64,000 bases of DNA, taken from NCBI GenBank assembly GCA_003313425.1, contig NHZP01000003.1:1860001-1924000 (forward strand). The letters run 5' to 3'. The notes below the pieces were generated by a model. The model was not told where the DNA came from. It ran no database searches and saw nothing but the letters and a program-made list of their open reading frames with translations. The DNA comes from Pseudopyrenochaeta lycopersici (lineage: Eukaryota > Ascomycota > Dothideomycetes > Pleosporales > Pseudopyrenochaetaceae). Within the stretch, counting starts at the first letter, position 1; each line of letters starts with the position of its first letter. The translations under genes were made by a program, and so were the position numbers. Shown here in pieces: positions 32,856 through 44,689 of this stretch.

Positions 32856-34462
32856 ATGAGCCAATTAGTCGTCCGGCCAGGGCGCAATGCAGCTCGGCAG
32901 GCAAAGAAGCTTAAAGAGATCCGAAAAGTCAAAGGCGCGATAATATGGCATGAAAAGGAACGCAAGAAACGACAGGAGCTCAAACAGGAACGCTGGGACT
33001 CCAAGCAAGCTGTCCTTCAACGCATACGATGGGAGAATGAACACGTCAAGGGCGTCAAAGTTCAGGCTCTGAAAGATGCAAAGGAGGACTGGAAGCTTGG
33101 CCCTCTCAGACCGAATCGTGCTGTTGGAGAGGGCGCAGAGAAATACGGCGCTCTGACGGCAGTGCAGATGCAGAAGCCTGATATACCTGCCCGCACACAG
33201 AAGAACAGGAACGAGTATAAGGAGCGGAAAGGTCTAGAGCTAGAGTACCCGCTCGTTGTGGAAGACAAGAAGTACTTCCCAATCGTTAAGGATGACCGCG
33301 TGGTTGTCCTAAAGGGAAGGGATAAAGGCAAGATTGGTGCGGTACAGGAAGTCCTCAACCGAACACACGATGTTATTGTCAAGGGTATCAACATGGTATG
33401 CATCTCTTTTGTCATGGTTCGTGGTCGGATGACAACAAGGCAGCTGATAAACCATAGCAATACTACGACTCCCATCTGTTCAACGCCGCCAGCGAAAATA
33501 TGGGTCCGAAGCACGAAAACGAAGTGCCCATTTCTCTTGCAGACGTACGTCTCGTCATCCCTTACGAACTCACTCAAAATGGACGAAAACGCTATACCGA
33601 TGTCATTGTGGACAAGATCTTTATGGAACGACACACCACTGGCATAGACCCTTACACTGGTACCGATTACGGCGATGCAACAATTCCTGAAGCCCACCAA
33701 TACGACCCTGAAACTGGCCTCCCCATCTTCCACAGATATATTGCTGGTACACAACATCGAATTGAATGGCCATGGGAAAAGGAAGAGGAGATAGAAGACA
33801 GCGGTATCGCACAGGAAGATGCGACAGACAAGCAGACCTGGTTCCGAAAGACCATGAACACAGTCCGACACCCGATTACCAGCCTTAGTCGCTGGAGAGG
33901 GCAAAGCAAAAACAGTACAGAGACCTCCTTGAATGCTGAGGTAGCTACGGCGGCTGAAATAGAAAATATTGAGCGGACGGAAATGGAAAAGATCAGGACT
34001 GAGCGCCCACGCGGTAAAGATCCCAAGTTCCCAGACGCCTATGACAACGTAGATACGACACGCAACATCGTCGAAGGTGCAGACTCAATGTCCTACACTA
34101 TCATTGCACCGCCATTCCCTGATACGCTTGGTCAAGAACTCCGTGGCGAAATCCACGATTTCGCGATCGAAGTAAAGAAGGATCCTGAAGCACCACGCAG
34201 CAGTATTAAGGTGAAGAGGATAGGTGGACAGGGCGCAATTGCGCGAGAGGCAGCAAAGCAGAAGAAGATGGCCGCTGAGAAGATGAAGACGCCGATGCAG
34301 TTGAGGTGGGAGTTGGAGCACGCGAAGAAGCTATCTCAGCAGAAGAAGAGCCCATTGGTGGAGACGGACGCGTTGCTTGCTGCATTGGGCCAGCACATGC
34401 AAAAGAACGGTGTGAAGGTCCCCAAGAGCAAGACTATTAGCAGGGCAGAGGAAGTCGACTAG
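32856..34462 (+). CDS. Mitochondrial large-subunit ribosomal protein uL24m (KOW domain)
   Basis: A 514-aa homologue of yeast Mrpl40. Exons 32856-33395 and 33458-34462, intron 62 nt. The N-terminus is very basic ([20 protein letters not shown]) and suits mitochondrial import. The KOW/uL24 core lies near residues 145-180: [20 protein letters not shown] then [20 protein letters not shown], followed after the intron by QYYDSHLFN. The C-terminal extension is much larger than in bacteria, as in filamentous fungi, with charged helical stretches and a conserved [20 protein letters not shown] near the end. Bacterial L24 is about 100 aa; the mitochondrial protein uses its extensions to bind mitochondria-specific partners. 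The identification by KOW motif and neighbourhood of the core is firm. Confidence 0.9.
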
Positions 34463-34689
34463 AATCTGGAGTGAGTAACTCCGGTTTGCATTTGCATGGC
34501 GGGACATTGTAGCATACGCACTGTAGATATAAAGGTTGACTTGCCTGTATGATAAAGATGGGATTGACAAGAGTCAATTGAACTTGATGTTTATCCAAGA
34601 GGGTATCTCGCTGTAACATATATCAAACGCCAATTACGCTTCATCTTCCTCCTCTCATTTCCTTGCCATGTGGAGGAAATGGACCGGCT

Positions 34690-35565
34690 TCATACTAGCA
34701 CGCCACAGAACTCTGCTCGTCCGCCTGCGCCTTCCAACTCCTCCCACTGCACAAAGAATCGATCCACGATCCTCAGTAGTAGCTTGCCGCTTAGACTCAA
34801 TGTCTTGACCCTTGCAAAGCTCTCCACGTAGATTGTACGACACTTTCCTTTGCTATTCGCCCCTCTCCAATTTACAAAGCGCAACAGGAGGCTGGCGAGA
34901 ATGATTATGACGGCTGTCGCTGGCCCATTCGTGATTATCAAATCGGGTAGGTCGGTCACGGCGGCTTCGTGAGATGCTTCGCCTGGTGCGCGGAGGAGAG
35001 GCGAGAAAGATGAATATAGTGTCCAGAGGCATGAGAGTGGGGTGGTGAGGAGAGGTTGGTGAATCTTCCGTGCGCGAGGAACGACGGCGATGTTATAGTG
35101 GGCCGGGCCTAGGGAGACTGGTCTTCTGTGTGTTTCCGACTTCTTGTCCTTAGAACGTGTTACGCCGTCTGCATCTGTAACTTCTATTTGCACATCCCCA
35201 ATCCTGGCCTCCTCAACATGCCTCTCTTCCCGCTTGCTCACTTCCTTGTCCCGCTCCTCCAAGTGCCGTTCAAACTCCACAGCGCGTTGCGCTGAAAATG
35301 CATCCCCACTGCTCACCACGTACGTCCTATGTGTATACTTTCTCGTGTCCAGATCTTTCAGCAAACAAAACATCTCATGGGTATGACCTCCAGATCCAAG
35401 AACAATCAAGATACGTGTCGCGATCGGTCGTTTTCCCCATTGCTTCGTTTTCGAGCGCTGATTTGGAAGTACAGCTATGAGACGGAGCGTAGCCGCAGCG
35501 ATGACTGTGAAGAAGAGCGCAAGGAAAAAGGAAGTCGTATAGATGGAGGATGGCGGGGGTGCCAT
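34690..35565 (-). CDS. alg14: UDP-GlcNAc transferase membrane-anchor subunit ALG14
   Basis: ALG14 anchors the catalytic ALG13 at the cytosolic face of the ER; together they add the second GlcNAc to dolichol-PP-GlcNAc. Intronless, 291 aa. Residues 8-31 form the membrane helix (YTTSFFLALFFTVIAAATLR). The Rossmann-like core starts with TRILIVLGSGGHTHEMFCLL, the classic GSGGHTxEM motif, then TYVVSSGDAFSA, a charged species-specific insert (about 110-145), and PRARKIHQPLLTTPLSCLWT. The lid region holds DLIITNGPATAVIIILASLL and the C-terminal end IYVESFARVKTLSLSGKLL and DRFFVQWEEL, which are strongly conserved in the family. The protein ends EFCGVLV, matching the ALG14 C-terminus that contacts ALG13. 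Very secure. Confidence 0.95.
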   Translation of the reverse strand: MAPPPSSIYTTSFFLALFFTVIAAATLRLIAVLPNQRSKTKQWGKRPIATRILIVLGSGGHTHEMFCLLKDLDTRKYTHRTYVVSSGDAFSAQRAVEFERHLEERDKEVSKREERHVEEARIGDVQIEVTDADGVTRSKDKKSETHRRPVSLGPAHYNIAVVPRARKIHQPLLTTPLSCLWTLYSSFSPLLRAPGEASHEAAVTDLPDLIITNGPATAVIIILASLLLRFVNWRGANSKGKCRTIYVESFARVKTLSLSGKLLLRIVDRFFVQWEELEGAGGRAEFCGVLV

Positions 35566-36009
35566 AGTGGGGGTTACGGTGGATGCAGGGACGGTTTGAA
35601 ATAAGGCGCAGGCAAGACTCGACAGATCATGAACGAGTAATGAGAATTGGACTAAGAAGCAAACATGAAGGCATTGTTGATGTGCTGGTTTTGAATCTAG
35701 GGCAGTTCAAGTTTGGGGGTACGTGTCGTGGCCGTTCGCCAATCATGGAACGATTTGGTCACGACGCGAGGTCACATGATAGCAAGAGCACTTTCCAGAC
35801 GCAAATCATAAGTTTATAAAGATAGCTGTATAACATATCTTTGTTCTAGACTTCATTACATGTTTGTTTCGAAACATGCGAGTATGCGTGACCTTGAGAT
35901 TTAGGTAAGTACAATTACGGCATCTTGCCGACAAAAGAAAATACCATCGTCTAAATTGCGTGTAAATAGTCACACCCCTGCCAGACACCTCGTGACTCTC
36001 ATGCCACCA
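35566..36009. other. Intergenic, no gene seen
   Basis: This gap holds the promoter side of alg14 and the 3' flank of the NACHT gene. A 78-codon plus frame at 35583-35819 has no motif. Confidence 0.5.
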
Positions 36010-39000
36010 TCATCTATTCCCGTTAACGCCTACTTCCCAGGTTGGCCAATACTCTTTGCCATCGGCAGCCTCCATTTGCCATATCAAACTTGCATTGTCC
36101 CTCAAAATCGTCCCATACTCCCTCTTAAGTTCTACTAGCCTCTCACTGAGTTCTCTAAAATCATTCACTACCAGGCGAAGCTCCTTGCCCTCTAATGTTG
36201 CAGGAGATATCTCCCCTTTCAGATCTGATAAAGGGCCCACAAGTCGCGTTAAGGTGGGGGGCAGATTGTAGCGGAAGGAGGCTTCGACCCAGGTGGTCAC
36301 TGCAACGCGGGAGGATAGAAAGGCACCAAGTGCGCTGAGGAACGGTACGGAGGTTGATAATGAGCTATTCGGGTGATGGGTATGATTATCGGACAGAGCA
36401 CGGGACAGGTGAATAGGCCAGCATAACGCTGCGTAGCGAAGGAATGGAAGATGTGTGTCGAACGGTATCGTTCGTACGCTGGCCGTACTTCCGTTGCTGT
36501 GATGGGTATGATTGTTCGGGATCACAGCGTTGTTGTCACCATCAGAAGACGACAGTGACTTGTATCCGCTGTCACCAGACTTGCTCGTTCGTAGACTTGC
36601 GTCGCTCCCTGTTGATGTTGTTGGCAGAATAGGTGGACTATACGGTCGCAAACCACCAAGGGGCCGCTTGGGCACATCGTGAGCAAGATAGGACAAGCAA
36701 CGAGCAGTGAGGTACTCGTGAACGCGGCTCTCATCATACAAGCTGAACTCCGAGTCCTGTAATAGAGGGGTTTGGAGATATTCGCGTACGGAACTGTGGG
36801 CGAAGGATATAGTGTTGTCAACCACGTGGAGAAGACCGTATGTAAGTTCAGGCAACGTATCTATGATGTCCGTAGGATAAGAGTCCCCAGATGAATTTGA
36901 GTCAAACGTACAGAGCGCTGCTCTCAACGCCGATGAAGATAAATGGTTGATAGAAAAGGACAGCCACCTGAAGGCATCGGCAATGATACGTTTCTCATGT
37001 GTCGGCCGGCGGCCCAGCACAATGAGCATATTGCGATAGAGTGACTCCAAGCCTTGCAAAGATTGAATGTTCTGAAGAATAGTATGCCGTTCGATTGACG
37101 ATAACGCTGGCGATTTGAGAAATCTTACCAACATGCTAGCCCAGAGAAATTCGCCGTTCGATGCTTGTGCCACTTTTGGTATAAGCGTGCGGTCCATTGA
37201 TATCCCGAAGAAGCCCTGGTCTGCCATGCGGTTCAAGTCTATAGCCACGTAGTTGTTGATAGTGGCTTCGTTGCGCTCTCGAGTGAGCGAAAGAATGTGT
37301 GGTGCATCAGACGCCCATTTCTGATACTCAAGAGGTATCTTGATGTTTGGTCTGCTAAATACGATAACTCTAGCATCAGACTTACGACATATGCCTGCTA
37401 GCGCAATGAGGAAGCCCTCATGGTCGCTGCATTCATCGATGCCGTCGATGACCAACAATGTAGGGTGCTGTCGAAGTAGAAGGGAGATTACATGTAGTAC
37501 TTCATCTAATGTCGCCATTTCTCTACATGATGTCTTGCGTAACATGAGGCAGATAGCGTCAAGACTTGAGCAGTTGTGGCGAAATGTCTGCAGCAACTGA
37601 CATGCTAAATCGCGAAATGCATCATCCAGGTGTGTGCTTTCAGGGCGGTTTTGGTTGAAATGAAAGAAAGCGATCGAGGGCGGCTCGTCGCAAATCTCTA
37701 GGTCCTCTGCTTGAACGGCAAGGTCGTTGATGACTGCGTCTGATATGAATGTCTTTCCGAAGCCTGTTCTAGCTGTTCGTTGTATCAGCACAATGTAACA
37801 CCAGAAGTAGCTTTGAGATGCAAATGTACCTTGCACAAAAAGCACACGATGTTGCCAAGTACTCTCTAAAGCATTCGTATCGTTCGCCTTGCATCTATCA
37901 AACACGCCTTCCTTCCAGTCGCGATACGCTGATAATTCGAGAAACCAGTCGCATGACTTTGGAACCAATTGTCGACTATTATCGCGTACAACCGGCGATG
38001 AGCAGCTTGACAGCCAAATATTCGCCTTCGCCACTCTTCTCATGCGCTTTGCCATCCTTTGCTCTTCACGATTCACGGGACTATTACAATTGACTTCACT
38101 CTGGCGTTGCAGGAAGTTCAGGTAGTTCTTGCGATGTTGTGCGACTTCGGCATAATTCTGAGCTTGGTTCTCTGTCTCTTTCTCTAGCCATCGTCTATGC
38201 TGAGTAACACGTGCCTCAAGTCGAGAGAAACGTGAATCAAGCGGCCGCCATAGTGCTGACCGGGCTGAATCAAGCGTTGTGTGACGCAATTCAGGGCCTA
38301 CATGTCGTTAGCCTAATTTATGTAAACCAACTTTGTATATTGGAAGGATGCATTGCCATAGGTCGTGATATTGGCCAATGAATGATACCGATGGCGTATT
38401 TTGCAGCGAAATGTACGTGAGGTTATGACTGTTGATAGCCCGGAGGCCTTTGAATGTGGACTTGGCAAGAATGTCAAGCCATACTACGGAAACCAACATC
38501 ACAAATAGATTTTTCAAACATACCTTTGGGTCCTCGACAGAAGATGCGGTAAATATCCAAAGAAAAGTGAACAAGATCCGCATACACGTAGGACATGAGT
38601 GTCGCCAGCCGGTCGTCCTCAGGATGTGCATGCAATTGAGAGGTGTTGCGCCTGCAAGCCTCAAAAATTTGCTTGTATGGAGGCAGAATATGTGCAATGA
38701 CTTCGAACACGTCGGCAACCTTCTCTTGGAAGGAGGGGTAGTCATTGCAAGTCTGACGCTCATCGTTAGCCTTCTGGTGTATCCAAGCGCGCATGAGGCG
38801 GCTGCGGAGTAATACCTTGAAGACCAAACGAACAGTCCCCCAAAACCAGCCGACCCATTCTGGCCTTACTTGCACACAGATGTTCAGAACGTCAAAGTAC
38901 GGGGCAAAAGAACCGACAAAGAACGCGAACTTTCTTGAGCAGAGCACTAGTCTTGGATCTTTTGCGCCAGCACCGGCGATGCTGCGCAGCTCATTCAGCA

Positions 39001-39163
39001 AAAGCGATGCATTAGCTTGATGGTGAAAATATTGCTGGTGCTCTTCTAACACAGAAGCCTGTATAGCGTCGATAGCTTCATTAAAGAGTGGATGCTCAAA
39101 GCTAAGGCACGGTTAATTCGCATTCACAAAGCTTGCATGATTGGCTTACTCAGGGTCCACCAT
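36010..39163 (-). CDS. NACHT-domain STAND NTPase, without C-terminal repeats
   Basis: A 940-aa nucleotide-dependent switch protein of the fungal NLR-like class. Exons 39163-39150, 39101-38524, 38297-37830 and 37772-36010. Exon 1 is 14 nt. Residues 15-330 form the helical N-terminal effector-like domain of this class (FEHPLFNEAIDAIQAS; LDSRFSRLEARVTQHRRWLE). The P-loop ARTGFGKT (354-361) is split by a 57-nt intron, with Walker B LLVIDGIDECSD (D463, D466, E467) and a later VIVFSRPN sensor. The winged-helix-like region holds GEFLWASMLVRFL. No ankyrin, WD40 or TPR repeats follow; the tail is Ser/Gly-rich, then ends around LTRLVGPLSDLKGE. Such proteins act in allorecognition or defence, some only by inference. 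A 226-nt intron 2 could hide a further exon. Confidence 0.85.
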
Positions 39164-39820
39164 TGCTATGTCAATGGTTTGAGTTTGTGACGGCATCTCT
39201 TGGTAAAGGTCGAACTCGAGCGCAATTCTCTTCTTGGTAGCGAATGCATTGGCACAAGGTGTGTAGAATCAACTTCTGAGTGTTCAGAACGAGGGTGACA
39301 TGGTAAAGGCATGGAGAATCCCGGGCAGCGGTGTGTACAGTAATAAGCATGTAACGTGTAGGGGAGGACGGAAAAGAGAGCAATTACTGCGCAGCATGGA
39401 ACCACGGGAGAAAGGACGGGCGTCGTGGGGCTAACTAGTCGTGGGAGATAAGCGGGAGCGTGAGTACCTGCAGGCGCGGGAATGTAAGAGATGTTACGAA
39501 AGAGGATGGGGGTTGCGCCAAGAGCGCCCGCGGAACGTGGGTTAGAGAGCAGGTTTTCCATGCAACACATGCAATACCGAACGCAGGCTATTCGCCCGGC
39601 CGGCAGGTCATCTCTGGCCGAAAGAATCACACAAGCAACCTGATAGAAACGTGCTAAAAGTGAGCTGTGCGAGTCTTTGTGAACCAATAAACATCTTGGG
39701 TATCTCCTTTCCAAACAGCTACATAGCCAACTGCTCGGCGTAGCCAACAGGTCTATAATATAACGAATATTAAAATGCAGAATACCAGAACGAATGCCCA
39801 CTTGGGCTGTGGCTGCCTGA
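39164..39820. other. Intergenic, no gene seen
   Basis: A minus-strand frame of 237 codons (39879-39166) crosses the nem1 end and the NACHT start. It is Cys/Arg/Pro-rich without conserved pattern and I treat it as chance. Confidence 0.5.
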
Positions 39821-41498
39821 CTACGTCGACGCTGGCATACCCAGCCGAAGCGCGAGCAACGCACGCACGTCGGTGACATACTGCAAGCCTTCGAGGAGCG
39901 GGATGAGATGCAGCAGGTCGTTGTCAGTTGGGTCGCTTATCCAGCCTTCGATTGGGATGGCATTGTCTGTTCTCGTGTATCAGCTGAACTTGCCCTTTCA
40001 ACACAACCAGGATTCCGGGAAGATCTTACCTGGATGAAAGACATAGCTTACGGGGCTGTTATCGAGAATCATAACCTTGCTTAGGTCCGGCTCGACCTGT
40101 GCAAGGTCCTTAATGTAAGCCCCGTTTCGAAATGTGCAATGTTGTCTATAGTATCTTCCTGCGAAGTACTTGCGCTCTACCTCCAGCCAGTCAATAACAG
40201 GATCGGCATACTCCTGTACCGAAGCAGTGAATATGACCAGATTATACCATTTACTAATCTGATAGCGGAATCAGTAAGATGCTGGTAGCACACTTTAGTC
40301 TGCATACCTTCTTTAGAAAGTCGTCGCAGTATGGCCGTTTATGAACATAATACAGAATAGGCACCTGGGGTCCAATAATCTGCCCTCCAGCACCGACTGA
40401 GGCCTGGAGTTTTACCTCGACCATGTGGCCGGTTTGGAAGCGACCTCCCTTGGCCATGCTGTGGATCAACGTTTCATCGAGATCGATAATCAGCGTTTTC
40501 TGGTGCGGCCCGACGGCGGATGGCCCGGACGCAGAGTAAGACGGCTGGCGCCGTGGGACTAGGGGACGCGGGGGCTGAGGCGCTCGTGGGAACTTTGTCA
40601 ATTGTTTGGATGACGCGCTTATTGGGCCGGTGGGAGATTTCAATGCAGCTGCAGCCTCAGGGGAGACAGAGTTGCTTTTGGAGGTTTGCGCCTTCTTCGC
40701 AGCCTTCCGTTGTCTCAGTGCGTCTTCATTGTGTAGCTTAATACGAATCGATCTCTTCGCGGGAGCTATCTCGTCGCCCCCTGATGATGCATTCGACTTG
40801 GACCTCGTATGCCTAGCAGGGCTATCGACGTCATCACCGCGCGTGGGAGGCCGTTCGCTCTCCGAGTCGGACGTTATCGCGGTGGATGTGGAGGCGATGG
40901 ATAAAGAGCGCCGGGAGGATTTCATTGTCTGTGAGTGTGCGACGCTTGATCTGCGACTCTTCCGGCTCCCCTTTTCAGAGCTATCCGAGGAACTCGGCGA
41001 TCGCGCAGCCTGCGCTCCAACCTTTTTCCGACGTCTGCGAGTAAAGGTCCGCGTTAGGTGGTATACAGGGGCTAGCAAGGAGAAACTGCCATCCTCGTCG
41101 TAATAGAAGCATGCAACTAGACAGTGTCCCGTATAAACAAAGGGGGTCGCCAACACTCCGACGACGGCAATGATGCCGTCAGATATGCGCTGTGGATATA
41201 ACCACCTTCTCCGTGGTTTCGCCTCTTCATAGGGAGCCTGTGAAGACGGACTGAGCAGCGGCGTCTTCTCATCGTACTCGGGTGCGACCGCTTCGGTGGT
41301 AGAGTAGCCGGAGCCGTCGCTCCTGCCGGCGCCCATCTTGGCCGTCTCGCTCTGTGCTGCTACACTTGCGCTCGCATCGTTTGAATGCCGCGAATGGCTG
41401 GACCGAGGTTCAAGAATGTTGCTCTGCGACGCGGCGCGCGATCGGGGTGGGCTTGGTGGAGGTGTTCCAATGTTCGCCAAAGCGCTCAATGAGTTCAT
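39821..41498 (-). CDS. nem1: Nem1-type FCP1/SCP phosphatase of the nuclear envelope
   Basis: Catalytic subunit of the Nem1-Spo7 phosphatase that dephosphorylates lipin (Pah1/Smp2) at the ER/nuclear membrane. Exons 41498-40308, 40258-40030 and 39966-39821 give 521 aa. The N-terminus is Ser-rich, then a membrane segment ISDGIIAVVGVLATPFVYTG. A long basic/Ser-rich linker follows. The FCP1-homology domain starts KTLIIDLDETLIHSMAKGGR (about 330-350, DxDxT with catalytic first Asp), continues YYVHKRPYCDDFLKK, then LVIFTASVQEYADPVIDWLE over intron 1, and VMILDNSPVSYVFHP before intron 2. The end WISDPTDNDLLHLIPLLEGL is diagnostic of Nem1/Dullard. The first in-frame ATG is 41498; an upstream GTG is not needed. 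Very secure. Confidence 0.94.
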
Positions 41499-42097
41499 GC
41501 TCCGCCCCGAGCCATGCACTGGTCGTCTCGGCTGCCTGGATATGCTGGAGGTAGTCGGAGAGACTGTGGGGTAGCTGATGGCAGCGTCTGTTGGGATTGC
41601 TTATGTTTTGGCTGACGGTGATACGTCTCTTGTTCTCAAGCAACCAAATGAGCTTGCCAGGGTCGCACTACCGTGAAAGTATTTTCAAGGGAGCCCGTGG
41701 GCCAGCAATGAGCCGAGGCGCAGGACTGATGGGGAAGATGGGTAAGTGGAGAGGTTGGAAAGCCCATGATGTGCAGCATGACGAACATGGAATGGGAGAA
41801 AGCGTGCCGCTAGGTCCAAAGCGGATACCCGGCCCAAATAAGTCAAAGACTCATAGCCCGCACTTGAACATTGACAAACAAATCCACTGCCCATACAGCT
41901 TTGGGGCCAGATTTAGCACTAGAGCTACTAAGAGCTCTTGCATACATCTACCGCGTGCTCTCCACTCCCCAATAATCGACCGAGCACCCCCAAGTGCAGC
42001 AAGAACGACCCCCCTCTGCCCCGCCCACCTACTGCCCGGTATTGCTCAACTCTCGCACTCTACCAGCAAATCTGATTGCGGCACAAGACGCCCAACA
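41499..42097. promoter_or_regulatory. Divergent promoter region of nem1 and gcd7
   Basis: A 599-bp region between divergent starts. A 202-codon plus-strand frame (41591-42199) runs through it into exon 1 of gcd7 in another frame; it has no motif and is not called. Confidence 0.45.
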
Positions 42098-43666
42098 ATG
42101 GCCCAAGGCGCAACGCTCCAGGCGCCAGGCCTGTCGACCTTTCTCAAATCGCTCAAGACTACCCCCGTAGATCCCTCAGTAGAGCACCTAATTTCGTAAT
42201 GTCCCACACTTGTCATAAACCGGTGCGAAGTGTGGCTGACAGGTCAAAGTCTCCTCAAACGAAGGCAAATTCGAAACTCGAGACCATGTGCTATTGCCAC
42301 GACCGCACTGCTTATGCGCGTGGTGGGCGAGTTCAAGGGACGGGATGCCACAAAACTCGTCGAGCGCATACGGCAGGTGGGCAGGCGCTTGACCTCAGCC
42401 CAGCCGCGGGAGGTCGTAGTGGGCAACATTGTACGGCGTGTACTGGGGCTGGTGCGAGAGATTGTCGACGAGCACGCCGACGGACAGACGCCTACGGGAA
42501 GCGAGCCAGGTCATGCCACACAGCACACGCAGCACGACTCGCTCCAGAGACCAGCACTGCACGCGAGCATATCGACATTCAGTCCACTTAGGCATGCGGC
42601 TGCTGAGCCCATGCACACGAGCATCTACACCGACAACATGTCCGAAACCAGCGAGCCTTCGAGACGGCCTCCCTTGCTTACCTCTCACACCTCCTATGCG
42701 CCCACGTCAACGGCACCTCTGGTCAACTCACTCTTTGGGCTCTTCTCGCAGCCAGCCGACACGCCCTCGAACACAAGCACTCCAACAGGGCAAACATCGC
42801 CGAATGGCAAGGGCACCCTCACCGCGCTCAATTTGGAGCGCCTCGCGGATCTGAATAGAGGCCAGTCGACCCTTGACCTCAAGGGCGAAGTCATGGAGGG
42901 CATAAGAGAGCTACAAGACGAGCTAGAGACGTCAGACAAGCAGATTGCTGAAGTTGCCCTCGAGCACATTCACGCCAACGAAATCATCCTCACCCACACA
43001 GCGTCGACAACAGTGCAGAAGTTTTTGTTGTTTGCTGCACGGAAACGGAAGTTCACAGTCGTCCACGCCGAGACGTATCCGCACGATCACGCCGCCACGC
43101 ACGGAATTCTGTTGACCGGAAAGAAACGAGAGTCTAATCCAGATGACGATGGGGATGATGACAAGTGGAAGCCGCTCACCGAAGCCGGTATCCAGGTCTA
43201 TGTCATTCCAGACTCTCACATTTTTGCAATAATGTCGCGTGTGAACAAGGTCATTTTGGCGACACATACCGTATTGGCAAATGGAAGCCTTGTCGCAGCA
43301 GCCGGCGCCCACATGATCGCGAAGGCAGCAAAGGAGCATCAGACGCCCGTCGTTGTCCTCAGCGGAGTCTACAAGCTGAGCCCAGTGTATCCATTCGACA
43401 TCGACGAACTCATCGAGCATGGAGACGCTGGAGGCGTTGTGCCGTATGAGGACGGCGACTTCGTGGACAAGGTCGATGTAGAGAATCCGCTGTATGACTA
43501 CGTTCCTGCAGATCTTGTGGACCTTTACATCACGAATCTGTAAGTTGTTCTTTTGTGCTAAGCAGGAACCCGGCGTTCAACTGACTGTGACAGCGGCGGA
43601 CATGCTCCTTCTTACCTCTATCGCATCGTTGCGGATCACTACCGTTCGGAAGATATCACTCTGTAG
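42098..43666 (+). CDS. gcd7: Translation initiation factor eIF2B subunit beta
   Basis: Regulatory subunit of the eIF2 guanine nucleotide exchange factor, part of the eIF2B alpha/beta/delta body that senses phosphorylated eIF2. Exons 42098-42195, 42250-43539 and 43594-43666 give 486 aa. The N-terminus MAQGATLQAPGLSTFLKSLK and HLISLLKRRQIRNSRPCAIA are joined across intron 1, using the downstream AAAG acceptor rather than the nearer ACAG, because only that keeps the frame. A disordered insert (about 110-180) is typical of filamentous fungi. The Rossmann-like C-terminal domain has LTHTASTTVQKFLLFAARKR, VIPDSHIFAIMSRVNKVILA, GSLVAAAGAHMIAKAAKEHQ and TPVVVLSGVYKLSP, and ends after intron 2 with YITNLGGHAPSYLYRIVADH. 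Very secure. Confidence 0.95.
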
Positions 43667-44689
43667 TCCGGGCGTAATTTGTTCCTATATGATACCCAAG
43701 AAGAGACATTGCAAGTCTTCGAAAGACTTTGTCGATTCTTCAAATGATACAGGATCGATCATGAACATCCAAGGATGCCCGAATAGCTTCATAGCCCTTT
43801 GAGTGACAAGCCATTGACTGCCCGACTGCCTGAAGTGAACAAGACTACATTTGTAATTGCTGAATTCAATTCATTCATAATGGTAAAGCAAAAGTCCAGG
43901 TGCCAATTTTACCCCCAAATCTCGCCATCGAGCACTGACGTGCCCTCCACGCCCCGTCGCGCTTCGGCCCACGATGCACAACTAATCCATCCTACACATT
44001 GCCCCGGCCCGATTGGTCGCCTTTCTGCACCCATCCGTATTAGGCATCGTGACCCGGCCCGTGATTGGATTCTTGCGCCCTGCTTCGTGCGCCAAGTTTG
44101 CCCTCTCGCCGCTGATTTCAACGGATTTTCTCACGATACCTTGCCTTCTTGCCGTTAAAGGAAATTTGGGCTGAGGGCATAGAGGGCGAAGGGGCACGGT
44201 GACACGGTTGCCCTTTTGCCCTTCTGCGTTGCCCTGCGTCGGCGGGCGAGCGCGTAGGGCTGGGAAGAGGGATAAGGCCATCTGACAGATAGATACGATG
44301 GGATGGGCTTAGTGGGCGGAACGTGGTGATGTTCCCCGGACCTTCTAGCGCTGAGGCTCGGGAGTTAGAGGGGGTGGTGTTCATCTCAACAACGCCTTCC
44401 GCACCACTTCCGATCGCCAAACACATGCTGTGTTTAGTCACGATTCTTCGCTTCTCTGCGACAGTAATACCAGCGCGGAGAAAGCAGTGCGATCTGCTAG
44501 CCACTCGCCAGTGCAGGACCCAGCGAGGTTGATAGCGGAGTATTCTCTTATCGGGCTGTTCCGCGATTACGTACCATTCCAAGCTCGAACAGGCATGTTT
44601 GGGAACATCGACCTGCTACAATCTTTCTCATGATAGTATCGTGAAAGTCGGTGTTTCAAAGGATATCTGCGGCCGTCAAGTGTAAAGTC
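43667..44689. other. Intergenic, no gene seen
   Basis: Minus- and plus-strand frames of 90-154 codons (43799-44582) overlap one another in a GC-rich block; none shows a motif, signal peptide or supported intron. The right part carries the SDR-NodB gene promoter. Confidence 0.45.

Noticed and set aside
33062..33904. 280-codon minus-strand frame
   Set aside because: Shadow of the uL24m gene, crossing its intron; hydrophobic by codon complement only.
36010..38289. One uninterrupted 759-codon frame as the NACHT protein
   Set aside because: It reads through the 57-nt intron that breaks the P-loop and omits the N-terminal exons 39163-38524, whose sequence is typical of the family.
39166..39879. 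237-codon minus-strand frame
   Set aside because: It overlaps two real genes, is Cys/Arg/Pro-biased and has no recognisable pattern.
44118..44582. 154-codon minus-strand frame
   Set aside because: Overlaps other equal frames in GC-rich DNA; composition Arg/Pro/Ser without structure.
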